DNA from: an uncultured Porphyromonadaceae bacterium
Lineage (GTDB): Bacteria > Bacteroidota > Bacteroidia > Bacteroidales > Muribaculaceae
Length of the DNA: 13,140 nt
Assembly: GCA_947175225.1 (NCBI GenBank)
Contig: CAMWLX010000052.1
Location: 1 to 13,140 of the forward strand
Direction of reading: 5' to 3'
In this document: in pieces, positions 6,658-13,140 of the stretch
How the letters are laid out: every line of letters starts with the position of its first letter
How positions within the stretch are numbered: the stretch's first letter is position 1
Notes under the pieces: model-generated
The model's database searches: none
What the model saw: the letters and a program-made list of their open reading frames with translations, nothing else
Told to the model about the DNA's origin: nothing
Translations under genes and position numbers: made by a program

Positions 6658-9222
6658 CTATCGGTTGAGAAAAGCGGAGAAGGCTGATAGGATATTCACG
6701 ACGGTAGATTTGTCAGGCACAGGTATGTTGAGTGAAGCCTGACCTGTCTCCGGATCTTCCTTTACGATTGCATCTACCAGTGCAGCGGTAGACTCCGGTG
6801 ATCGGAGCATGTCGGCGATCTTGCCCAATGCCTCCAATCCTCCGGCTACAGTCTTCCTTATTCCTTCAGGAGTCTGATGTGATGCATTTCCTCCTGCCTT
6901 ATGTCCGAAATCAATTCCACTTGGAGCGTTTAAGCTTCCTGTTGATATTATATCAGAATCTGAGTGGTCATCATTTGAAGATATGGAGTCAGGTTTATTG
7001 TGAATATTCCCTGCCTCTGACTTATGCGTGGATTCAGCTTTCGGATAAGAAGAATCTTTACTATTGCTGGGATCATCAGCCTTCTCAATTGGGATAGAAC
7101 TGATATCCTCTTGATTGGATTTTTCCGGATTTGAGTCAGATGAGTCCGGCTCCGGTGCAGTCGTTTCCGGCTCGTTGATGACTCCGTCCACCACTTCTAC
7201 TATCTTGGCAAATTTATTATTGTCGAAGAACACTGCATCCTCACCCCCGTCAAGAATGCCGGCAGCAAGGTCTGACTTAAACCTGAGGGTAGTGAGCATA
7301 CGCTCTTCGATTGTACCCCGGGCTACCATATTGATTATCTGGACCGGGTTCGTCTGACCGAGACGATATATGCGTGCGATACGCTGCTCAAGCACTGCCG
7401 GATTCCATGGAAGGTCAAGATTGATCAGAAGCGATGCTGTCTGAAGGTTAAGTCCGGTTGCGCCTGCATCTGTCGAAAGGAATATGCGGCAGTCCGGATC
7501 GTCACGAAATCGGTCGATCAGATTCTTGCGCTTCGCGGATGGCACTCCACCATGGAGGAAGCAGAAATCAATATCCTGATTCTTTAGTTCTTCTGCAAGG
7601 ATCCGCAACATACGCTCCCATTGGCTGAAAATTACCACTTTCCCTTCTTCGCTATCGAGCAGGTTGGATATGATGGCCATAGTCTCGTCAATTTTCGTAT
7701 CGAAACGGCTCTTCTGATCCAAAATAAATGTGCTGTCGCATACCATCCTCATCATTGAAAGGAACAACAGTAGTCGCTTGCGGTCTGCTTCACTGAGGAA
7801 TTTGAACCTTCTCCATTTATCGACGATAATAGTAACCTGATACTGGTATTCATCGTGCATGGCCTTCTGCTCCTTGGTCATTGGCACAAAGAGGTTGGTG
7901 TCAGTTCGGGCCGGCATCTGCAGTTTTACATCAGATTTCTTACGCCGTATCAGAGTGTTTTTTAGCTTTTCGGCTACTGTATGAAGATTCCGGTATCCCA
8001 CAATCTTTCCCAGTTCGTCTGTAAGCGTAGTCTCGGCATTGAATTTATAGTATGGTCCTAATACATATTGATCCACCAGTTGCGTGACAGAATATAGTTC
8101 ATCAAGCTTGTTTTCAAGTGGAGTGCCGGATAGCGCCATTACGTACTGCGACTGAAGCTTGCGAAGCTGTTTCCCCATCTGTGTCTCTTTGTTTTTCAGG
8201 CGCTGCAGTTCATCGTAGATGATCATGTCGGTATGTGGGATGAACTCCGCTTTTATGGAGTTGCTCATCGCGTGGAAGGAGCATATCTTGTAGAAATAGT
8301 TGAAGTCGTTAAGCTGATCCCTTCGTTTGATTACGCTCCCTTCAACCACTATGGCAGAGGAATCCGTAAATCTTCTGATCTCCGACAGCCATTGGTATTT
8401 TAGTGAAGTAGGGCATATAATGATTACCGAACCAACAAGCCCTTCTCGTTTCAGCAGTTCTGCTGTAGCGATAGCTTGTACCGTCTTGCCGAGACCCATC
8501 TCATCTGCATTGATGGTGCGTCCTCCTTCGAAGGCGAATCTGACTCCTTCTGCCTGATACGGATGAAGTGATGTCTTGAGTAATCCGTCAAAAAGTGAGT
8601 TGCAATATTTTTTTTCTATGAGTTTCTTTCTGCGAATCTTGTCGCGCTCTTCTATCAGGATGTTTAGGGCGTCCGGTTCCCATTCAAAAGTCTCGTCTAT
8701 CTGTTTGGCCTTCCTTATGAAGTCTGATGGGTCAAATTGCATATTCCGAATCTCTCCCTTGTCGTCGAAAAGGGTATGTATATGGTCCTTCATTTCTTGT
8801 GATATACCCTGTCCCCGACATATCTTGATCTTTCTTCCGTCGGGATAGTCTACATATACATATGTATGGAAAGGAAGGAGATACACCTTTCTGGCGTATA
8901 TCCCTTCATTTGCAAGGGATATGGCCTCTATATGTTTGCAAGTTCCGAGACGGCTGGTCTTGAAGTCCATGCATTCGCATCTGTTGGATGAGGAACCCTG
9001 ACCAAAATAATGCACCCTGTATGACCTGCCGCTTTTTGCGCTTGACACTACAAACGGACTATCCTCGCCGAAAGGTTCCTTTATTCCAAAATGTTCCTTG
9101 GCCGCTGCTTGCCGTCGCAAGGCTTTTTGCCATTGCTCGAGAGTCATATTCGCAGGGCGATGGGTAGCATTGATGGTAGATGATTTCTTCTGTCCGTTTT
9201 TTCTATTTGTCTTTGTGGCCAT
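6658..9222 (-). CDS. SWIM zinc-finger SNF2-family helicase
   Basis: This 854-residue SNF2/RapA-type ATPase probably translocates on duplex DNA to remodel or displace bound protein; the substrate is unknown. An N-terminal SWIM zinc finger is complete: C82, C84, C95 and H97 in CxC-x10-CxH. The motor has DEMGLGKT (K246), CPTSLKYQW, YDELQ (337-340, where many relatives have DEAQ or DEAH), SGTPLENKLDEL, and near the C-terminal lobe STDAGATGLNLQTA and QRIARIYRLGQ, the family's motifs V and VI. A low-complexity Ser/Asp/Glu-rich linker of over 100 residues follows, then a compact, conserved-looking tail of about 75 residues ending FSAFLNR. The ATG at 9222 is chosen because it lies 44 bases after a matching promoter box. 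The gene is monocistronic, divergent from the acidic small protein, and converges with the helicase operon. Confidence 0.92.
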   Translation of the reverse strand: MATKTNRKNGQKKSSTINATHRPANMTLEQWQKALRRQAAAKEHFGIKEPFGEDSPFVVSSAKSGRSYRVHYFGQGSSSNRCECMDFKTSRLGTCKHIEAISLANEGIYARKVYLLPFHTYVYVDYPDGRKIKICRGQGISQEMKDHIHTLFDDKGEIRNMQFDPSDFIRKAKQIDETFEWEPDALNILIEERDKIRRKKLIEKKYCNSLFDGLLKTSLHPYQAEGVRFAFEGGRTINADEMGLGKTVQAIATAELLKREGLVGSVIIICPTSLKYQWLSEIRRFTDSSAIVVEGSVIKRRDQLNDFNYFYKICSFHAMSNSIKAEFIPHTDMIIYDELQRLKNKETQMGKQLRKLQSQYVMALSGTPLENKLDELYSVTQLVDQYVLGPYYKFNAETTLTDELGKIVGYRNLHTVAEKLKNTLIRRKKSDVKLQMPARTDTNLFVPMTKEQKAMHDEYQYQVTIIVDKWRRFKFLSEADRKRLLLFLSMMRMVCDSTFILDQKSRFDTKIDETMAIISNLLDSEEGKVVIFSQWERMLRILAEELKNQDIDFCFLHGGVPSAKRKNLIDRFRDDPDCRIFLSTDAGATGLNLQTASLLINLDLPWNPAVLEQRIARIYRLGQTNPVQIINMVARGTIEERMLTTLRFKSDLAAGILDGGEDAVFFDNNKFAKIVEVVDGVINEPETTAPEPDSSDSNPEKSNQEDISSIPIEKADDPSNSKDSSYPKAESTHKSEAGNIHNKPDSISSNDDHSDSDIISTGSLNAPSGIDFGHKAGGNASHQTPEGIRKTVAGGLEALGKIADMLRSPESTAALVDAIVKEDPETGQASLNIPVPDKSTVVNILSAFSAFLNR

Positions 9223-9265
9223 ATATGTTCCTGTATTGGGTGTTGATGGTATCTGGATTGCATGG

Positions 9266-9297
9266 CAAAGTTACAAAAATAAGTGTAAATGAGCAAA
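9266..9297 (-). promoter_or_regulatory. Promoter of the SWIM-SNF2 gene
   Basis: On the minus strand TAACTTTG (9273-9266) is an exact TAnnTTTG -7 box, and TTTG (9297-9294) lies 20 bp upstream as a -33 box. The predicted start is near 9259, leaving a leader of about 37 bases. Confidence 0.75.
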
Positions 9298-9380
9298 ATT
9301 TGATGGAGAAAACTGCTTGAAGATAATGACTCGAACCCTTTCATTGATAAATACGTTATAATAACAAAAAACTCAATACT

Positions 9381-9743
9381 ATGGAAAGAAAAGAACTCAC
9401 TGACATTATAGCCGCTAAAGTGGCGGAAGTTATTGAAAACCCGGGATTCTGGGGTGAAGACCCTCAGATAAGCATAATCCCGACTACATTGTTGGTTGGC
9501 ATCGAGAGGCATAAGGATGCAGACCGCTCAATTGCCTTCAGCGACTACGCAATTGAAGAAGATGCCGTTGAAGATGGCGACTATTCCGAAGACGCTGCCG
9601 ATTTCCAATCAGCGTCCGATCCTGACCTTTACCCGGTCGGCACATTGATTGACTATGTAAACAAGAAACCTGATTTGAAAAAAATCAGCAGACTTGTAGA
9701 TGAATATATTCCTCAGCGTGAGGAAAACCTCTATGCAGAATAA
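9381..9743 (+). CDS. Small acidic protein of unknown function
   Basis: I do not recognise this 120-residue protein. It has about 29 Asp plus Glu against 12 Lys plus Arg, with an especially acidic middle (about residues 55-75: EEDAVEDGDYSEDAAD). There is no signal peptide or membrane segment. The N-terminal third looks helical (ELTDIIAAKVAEVIEN) and the C-terminal third ends KKISRLVDEYIPQREENLYAE. The ATG at 9381 follows an AT-rich stretch with only a poor -7 match (TACGTTAT, 9352-9359). It is divergent from the SWIM-SNF2 gene, with 158 bp between starts, so shared regulation is possible but unproven. Codon use looks ordinary for the window. The long uninterrupted frame and a terminator about 200 bp downstream support a real gene. 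Confidence 0.7.
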   Translation: MERKELTDIIAAKVAEVIENPGFWGEDPQISIIPTTLLVGIERHKDADRSIAFSDYAIEEDAVEDGDYSEDAADFQSASDPDLYPVGTLIDYVNKKPDLKKISRLVDEYIPQREENLYAE

Positions 9744-9801
9744 ATCGAAGTAAACAACTTCAATATAGAGTGTTCGGTTTTATGTCCCTATTTAAGAAGC
9801 A

Positions 9802-9902
9802 AACTTTTCAGCTCGGAGAGCTGTTATTGTGTAAAAACCCCAGGCTTTAGCCTGGGGACCCTTGACAAAAGCTCAGTAGCCTCGGAGAGGCGCTTTATGA
9901 TA
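9802..9902 (+). repeat. Three-hairpin interspersed repeat, copy 1
   Basis: The element holds hairpin A CAGCTC-GGA-GAGCTG (9809-9823), hairpin B CCCCAGGCTTTAGCCTGGGG (9838-9857, 9-bp stem) and hairpin C GCCTC-GGA-GAGGC (9879-9891), and ends TTTATGAT. A second copy with the same layout lies at 12833-12934. The unpaired linkers differ more than the stems. Both reading directions contain stops, so it is not a coding sequence. It may be a structured RNA or a REP/MITE-like element. Confidence 0.85.
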
Positions 9903-9949
9903 TCGTCATGATTTTGGTTCTTTAGAATTACACACCCTATATATACATA

Positions 9950-9990
9950 GCCATACAGACTATAATAATTAGTTTGTATGGCGTTTTTTT
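9950..9990 (+). terminator. Intrinsic terminator
   Basis: Arms GCCATACAGACTA (9950-9962) and TAGTTTGTATGGC (9970-9982) pair over 13 bp with one G·U wobble and a 7-base loop, followed by G and seven T residues (9984-9990). It would end transcripts from the 120-residue gene, and any transcript containing repeat copy 1. Confidence 0.8.
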
Positions 9991-10031
9991 ACTTTTTGAT
10001 ATAGATGAGTTGTATTCTTTTTGGCGATTCT

Positions 10032-10063
10032 TTTGCCAGATTCATAGATTATTCTTAAATTTG
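10032..10063 (+). promoter_or_regulatory. Promoter of the GH105 gene
   Basis: TTTG (10032-10035) and TAAATTTG (10056-10063) match both Bacteroidota promoter boxes exactly, with a 20-bp spacer. The start would be near 10070, giving a leader of about 100 bases. This leader contains an imperfect hairpin at 10081-10115 (TGCT/AGCA and ACGA/TCGT pairings), which may be incidental. Confidence 0.75.
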
Positions 10064-10169
10064 CACTTGCTTGTATGATCTGCTATTGACGATTTTATAT
10101 TGTCGTAAATCAGCAATTATTATTTACTTAACTTTCAATCGTGAAACTTAAATTTTTACTGTTAGATAT

Positions 10170-11552
10170 ATGAAAAATCTCATAGTATTTGTGCTGTCAA
10201 TTCTTATTTGTATGTCGGTTACAGCGCAAACATCCAAATATTCCGCATCAATGGTTAGATCCCATGGCAAGGAATGGTCGGCCGACAAGGCTTGGGATTA
10301 CGTCAGTGGCCTTGTTGCCAAAACCATACTGATGTATTGCAACCAGTATCCTGACGACGAACTTTCGTCTCAAGCCTACGGATGGTGTAAGGTCTATGCA
10401 GACAATGCCATAGGTTCTGACGGAAACTTCTACAACTTCAAGAAAGGTAGCCTCGACAATATAGCCTCCGGGAAGGTGCTCTTCGACCTATATGCCCGCG
10501 AGTCAGCAGTAGACCCGTCTGTCGCTGATCGCTATCGCGTGGCTGCCGATTACCTTTACAACTATCTGCGTTATGAATACAAGCGCATAAAGCTCGACGA
10601 GGGAAAAGACGGTTTCATTCACAAGGATTCATATCCCGACCAGATGTGGCTCGACGGTCTCTATATGGGAGCTGCGTTCTATGCTGAATATCTTGCCACA
10701 TTCGCTCCTGATGATTACGATGCGTGGTCAGATATCGCCTTGCAGTTCACCACCATACATACCCATACCTACGATGCAGAGAAATCCCTCAACTATCACG
10801 GATGGAGTGCAAAACCATCAGATACCAATTCATTCTGGGCAAATGCCGATGGCCCTTTCAAAGGATGCAGCAAGGAGTTCTGGGGGCGTGGCATGGGATG
10901 GTATGCAGCTGCCTTGGTTGATGTGTTGGATTTTATGCCCCGCGAGCATCCGGATTACGCTGCAATAGCTGAGATATTTGGACAGGTAGTGGAGGGTATC
11001 TGTCGCTGGCAAGATTCACAAAGTGGGGTATGGTATCAGCTCCTGCAATATGATGACTCATTTGTGAGCGCGAAGGGACACCGTAACTACCTTGAGGCAT
11101 CTGCATCATGCATGTTCACCTACGCACTATTAAAGGGCATGAGGCTTGGGCTGCTTGACCCTGCAAAATTTAGTCTCGTGGCAAAGAAGGCTTACGATGG
11201 TTTGCTCGCCACGTTCATCACTGAAAATGCCTCCGGGGTTGACATCCATAATATCTGTCGATCTGCCGGACTCGGTCCCTCCAACAAGCGTGAGCGTAAC
11301 GGCACTGCTGATTATTATCTTGATGGTAGCGACGTCAACATTGTCTCCAACGAGGGCAAGGGCATAGGCTCCTTCATTATGGCAAGTCTGGAGTATGAGA
11401 AATATGCTGCATCGGCAGTGCATACCACAGTTGCCGACACAGCATCAGAAGTTATGATATTTGACATCTACGGCCGTCGTCTTTACTCGGAGCCCAAAGG
11501 TCTTTACATAGAGGTGCGCGACGGCTCATCAAAAAAGAAATTTAATAAGTGA
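10170..11552 (+). CDS. Secreted glycoside hydrolase family 105 (unsaturated glucuronyl/galacturonyl hydrolase)
   Basis: GH105 enzymes hydrate the 4,5-double bond of the sugar left at the end of oligosaccharides by polysaccharide lyases, for example on rhamnogalacturonan, and so release the terminal residue. Residues 1-19 are a signal peptide (MKNLIVFVLSILICMSVTA), pointing to the periplasm. The (alpha/alpha)6 barrel shows SLDNIASG (D96), GFIHKDSYPDQMWLDGLYMG (D162, matching the catalytic Asp143 of Bacillus YteR), HGW at 210-212 and WGRGMGW at 238-244. At 460 residues it is longer than the usual 370-400: the last 40 or so contain MIFDIYGRRLYSEPKGLYI, a short beta-type tail common on secreted Bacteroidales proteins. 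The gene stands alone, with no SusC/D or lyase in the window. Its stop codon abuts that of dut. GH88 is the main alternative. Confidence 0.87.
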   Translation: MKNLIVFVLSILICMSVTAQTSKYSASMVRSHGKEWSADKAWDYVSGLVAKTILMYCNQYPDDELSSQAYGWCKVYADNAIGSDGNFYNFKKGSLDNIASGKVLFDLYARESAVDPSVADRYRVAADYLYNYLRYEYKRIKLDEGKDGFIHKDSYPDQMWLDGLYMGAAFYAEYLATFAPDDYDAWSDIALQFTTIHTHTYDAEKSLNYHGWSAKPSDTNSFWANADGPFKGCSKEFWGRGMGWYAAALVDVLDFMPREHPDYAAIAEIFGQVVEGICRWQDSQSGVWYQLLQYDDSFVSAKGHRNYLEASASCMFTYALLKGMRLGLLDPAKFSLVAKKAYDGLLATFITENASGVDIHNICRSAGLGPSNKRERNGTADYYLDGSDVNIVSNEGKGIGSFIMASLEYEKYAASAVHTTVADTASEVMIFDIYGRRLYSEPKGLYIEVRDGSSKKKFNK

Positions 11553-11996
11553 TTATTCTGTCCCGGTATGTCCGAAAGCCCCTTTTCCACGTTCCGTGGT
11601 ATCGATGCGCTTTACCGGTTCCCACTCTACATGCACATACTCTTTTATCACCATCTGGGCTATACGCTCACCCGGAGTGATGGTATAAGGTTCGTTTGAG
11701 AGATTGATTAGGATGATGCCTATATCTCCTCTGAAGTCTGCGTCGACGGTTCCAGGTGTATTGACGATTGAGAGTCCATGCTTTAGAGCGAGACCAGAAC
11801 GTGGTCGGATCTGGCATTCATATCCCTGCGGCAGCTGCATGCGCAGGCCTGTCGGAATCAGGCAACGTTCGAGCGGACCGAGGGTTATCGGTTCGGTAAT
11901 GTTGGCGTGGATGTCCATTCCGGCTGCCGAATGTGTCTCGTATGTAGGCAATCCGTATGGGGAGTCATTGATGACCTTTACTTTTATATGTTCCAT
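11553..11996 (-). CDS. dut: Deoxyuridine 5'-triphosphate nucleotidohydrolase (dUTPase)
   Basis: This trimeric cytoplasmic enzyme cleaves dUTP to dUMP and pyrophosphate, keeping uracil out of DNA and supplying dUMP for thymidylate synthesis. All five family motifs are present in order: I SAAGMDIHA, II RPRSGLA, III GTVDADFRGDIGIILIN (with the catalytic Asp and the uracil-binding hairpin), IV ERIAQMVI, and V RGKGAFGHTG, the Gly-rich arm that closes over the neighbouring active site. Length is 147 residues, normal for the family. I chose the ATG at 11996, giving MEHIKVKVIND; an upstream TTG (12038) would add 14 non-conserved residues and overlap mnmD. It follows mnmD by 35 bp on the same strand with no promoter between, so the two are probably co-transcribed. 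Confidence 0.95.
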   Translation of the reverse strand: MEHIKVKVINDSPYGLPTYETHSAAGMDIHANITEPITLGPLERCLIPTGLRMQLPQGYECQIRPRSGLALKHGLSIVNTPGTVDADFRGDIGIILINLSNEPYTITPGERIAQMVIKEYVHVEWEPVKRIDTTERGKGAFGHTGTE

Positions 11997-12031
11997 TTTG
12001 ATAAATTTAAGGTTATAATTCTTATGCAGTT

Positions 12032-12724
12032 TTAACAATTCATGGCGTCAGTCGGTTTTGTAGCTCTCAGAATTTCCCTTTTCCCTCCGGGAGGTCCCGG
12101 CAAGCGTTCCGTAAGGAATCCTATTTGTCGAAGCATACGCCGGATGCTCCCTTTTGCGCAATATGTGGTCAACACACCTCCCGGCTTCATTGCCATGTAG
12201 ATCTTCCGGAAAATGGTCTCGTCCCACATTTCAGGTTGTTTTTCCGGGGCGAAAGCATCAAAATAAACTACATCAAGCTCCTTCGGAAGATCCATAGTAA
12301 GCAGGTTGGCTTTCATCTTCTGCAGAGAGAAATACGGATTGATTCTGACAGGTTCTTCCCATGGAGATTCATTCACACTTTCAAATGCATCCTTATATTC
12401 CTTCCCTAATGTCTCAGCTACCAGATCCGTCGTCTCTTTAGGCAGCGGATACAATTCCACTGAAAAATAATCCGTCGGAATCCCCGACACTAAGGAAGCC
12501 GCAGCTGTAATGGCGGCATTCATCCCTGTTCCGAATCCCACCTCAAAGACCTTTACCGGTCTTGAAGTTTCAGCAGCTTTCCTCCATCCAGCCTCCAGAT
12601 ATACGTGTCTGCTTTCGGCAAGAGCTCCCTTCACCGAATGATAATGCTCATCAATATCCTCTCGGTAAAGTGTAGGGCTACCGTCAGCCGTTTCTTCAAT
12701 CACTATCTTCATCACTTTTTTCAT
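12032..12724 (-). CDS. mnmD: tRNA 5-methylaminomethyl-2-thiouridine methyltransferase, MnmD-type
   Basis: The enzyme transfers a methyl group from S-adenosylmethionine to nm5(s2)U at the wobble position (U34) of certain tRNAs, the last step towards mnm5(s2)U. It has the stand-alone methyltransferase architecture, without the MnmC FAD-oxidase domain found in gamma-proteobacteria. Visible motifs are EHYHSVKGALAESRHVY near the N-terminus, the SAM-binding FEVGFGTGMNAA, the family signature YFDAFAPEKQPEMWDE, PGGVLTTYCAKGSIRR, and the C-terminal ERLPGPPGGKREILRA. The ATG at 12724 gives 230 residues; another in-frame ATG at 12712 gives 226 and sits better relative to the predicted -7 box (12741-12734). 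The gene heads a likely operon with dut. Confidence 0.92.
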   Translation of the reverse strand: MKKVMKIVIEETADGSPTLYREDIDEHYHSVKGALAESRHVYLEAGWRKAAETSRPVKVFEVGFGTGMNAAITAAASLVSGIPTDYFSVELYPLPKETTDLVAETLGKEYKDAFESVNESPWEEPVRINPYFSLQKMKANLLTMDLPKELDVVYFDAFAPEKQPEMWDETIFRKIYMAMKPGGVLTTYCAKGSIRRMLRQIGFLTERLPGPPGGKREILRATKPTDAMNC

Positions 12725-12733
12725 TTTCAATCG

Positions 12734-12741
12734 CAAAATTA
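12734..12741 (-). promoter_or_regulatory. Possible -7 box of the mnmD-dut operon
   Basis: TAATTTTG on the minus strand (12741-12734) fits TAnnTTTG, but no clear TTTG -33 box lies 19-21 bp upstream. If used, the transcript would start near 12727, nearly leaderless for the ATG at 12724 or with a leader of about 15 bases for the ATG at 12712. Confidence 0.4.
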
Positions 12742-12782
12742 ATAAAAATCCTCGTGCCTCGCATTGTTTTCGAAAAAAGTAT

Positions 12783-12790
12783 TATCTTTG
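12783..12790 (+). promoter_or_regulatory. Likely -7 box facing the PAS-domain gene
   Basis: TATCTTTG (12783-12790), followed by CA, is a strong match to the Bacteroidota -7 box. The -33 side is weak: ATTG at 12763-12766 is only 16 bp away. A start near 12797 would put three-hairpin repeat copy 2 inside a leader of about 205 bases before the ATG at 13002. Confidence 0.5.
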
Positions 12791-12832
12791 CATTAAGATT
12801 AGTTATTATTATGATGTTCAGATTTTGAACCC

Positions 12833-12934
12833 AACTTTTCAGCTCGGAGAGCTGATATAATGCCAAAACCCCAGACTTCAGTCTGGGGCAACTCAATCAA
12901 AAGCCCAGTAGCCTCGGAGAGGCGTTTTATGATA
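12833..12934 (+). repeat. Three-hairpin interspersed repeat, copy 2
   Basis: The layout is the same as at 9802-9902: hairpin A identical (12840-12854), hairpin B CCCCAGACTTCAGTCTGGGG (12869-12888), and hairpin C identical (12911-12923). Relative to copy 1, hairpin B swaps a G-C pair for A-T, changing both sides of the stem together. It sits in the leader region of the PAS-domain gene. Confidence 0.85.
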
Positions 12935-13001
12935 GAGTTAGGTTTTGAGGGATAATGTAATCGAACCTCCGAAGTAATAACTTAAATTCTAAAAATTGAT
13001 T

Positions 13002-13140
13002 ATGGAAAAGGAATTCTTGCCCGAATGGGCATATGGTATGGATTGCGCAGTTACTGTAGTAGACTGTGATTGTCGTATAATATACATGAACGAGCGTTCG
13101 CGCCAGACATTCGCTTCGCGCGGAGGTGCCGATCTGATAG
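13002..13140 (+). CDS. PAS-domain protein, N-terminal fragment cut by the window end
   Basis: An ATG at 13002 opens a frame that stays open to the last base, giving 46 residues that begin MEKEFLPEWAYGMDCAVTVV and continue with a DxxCRIIYMNERSRQTFASRGG segment. The run from 'AVTVVD' through 'IIYMNERSRQTF' has the shape of the start of a PAS fold (beta-beta-helix, with the usual 'I.YMN..A...F'). Such proteins sense small ligands or redox state; in Bacteroidales, short stand-alone PAS proteins of this kind are common. The full length, any output domain and therefore the role cannot be seen. The AT-rich start context without a Shine-Dalgarno sequence fits the other genes here. Confidence 0.7.
   Translation, partial: MEKEFLPEWAYGMDCAVTVVDCDCRIIYMNERSRQTFASRGGADLI

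Noticed and set aside
1239..9222. A single known defence system such as DISARM
   Set aside because: A SNF2 helicase is present, but no methyltransferase, DUF1998 protein or phospholipase D gene. The SNF2 gene faces the helicase operon from the opposite strand, so it is not part of the same operon.
12696..12896. 66-residue minus-strand open frame before mnmD
   Set aside because: It reads through repeat copy 2 and the promoter region and overlaps the mnmD start.

Overview
The window reads as chromosomal DNA of a Bacteroidales bacterium, probably from the gut and possibly Muribaculaceae or a relative; the family assignment is an inference. Three things support it: promoter-like boxes of the Bacteroidota type (TAnnTTTG near -7 and TTTG about 20 bp upstream), AT-rich start regions without clear Shine-Dalgarno sequences, and gene families typical of the group (Bacteroidota-type IS66, MnmD, GH105 with a C-terminal 'GRR…GLY' tail).

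Region 1 (1-583) is the 3' part of an IS66-family element whose transposase is broken by an in-frame TAG. Region 2 (584-1238) holds no convincing gene. It carries a tandem array of a 23-bp T-rich repeat, a chain of three adjacent hairpins, four TTTGGCCA boxes, and a promoter facing right. Region 3 (1239-6553) is a two-gene operon: a small four-helix-bundle protein of the S23/Avd-like type, and a 1623-residue protein that joins a DEDD exonuclease-like domain, a CX3CX2C motif, a complete RecQ-type SF2 helicase and a complete UvrD-type SF1 helicase. A second copy of the 23-bp array lies just after this operon, so related direct repeats bracket it. This bracketed module is the best candidate for an accessory genome-maintenance or defence unit, but no defence function can be shown from sequence alone.

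Region 4 (6658-9743) has a SWIM-SNF2 helicase on the minus strand and, divergently, a small acidic protein of unknown function. Region 5 (9744-10169) contains copy 1 of a roughly 100-bp repeat with three hairpins, a strong intrinsic terminator and a well-formed promoter. Region 6 is a secreted GH105 glycosidase (10170-11552) whose stop codon abuts the stop codon of dut on the other strand. dut and mnmD form a minus-strand operon (nucleotide-pool sanitation and tRNA wobble-uridine modification). Region 7 contains a divergent promoter region, copy 2 of the three-hairpin repeat, and the start of a PAS-domain protein that runs off the window.

The two repeat copies carry a compensatory base-pair change in their central hairpin, which argues that the fold is under selection. 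No tRNA, rRNA or CRISPR array was seen.
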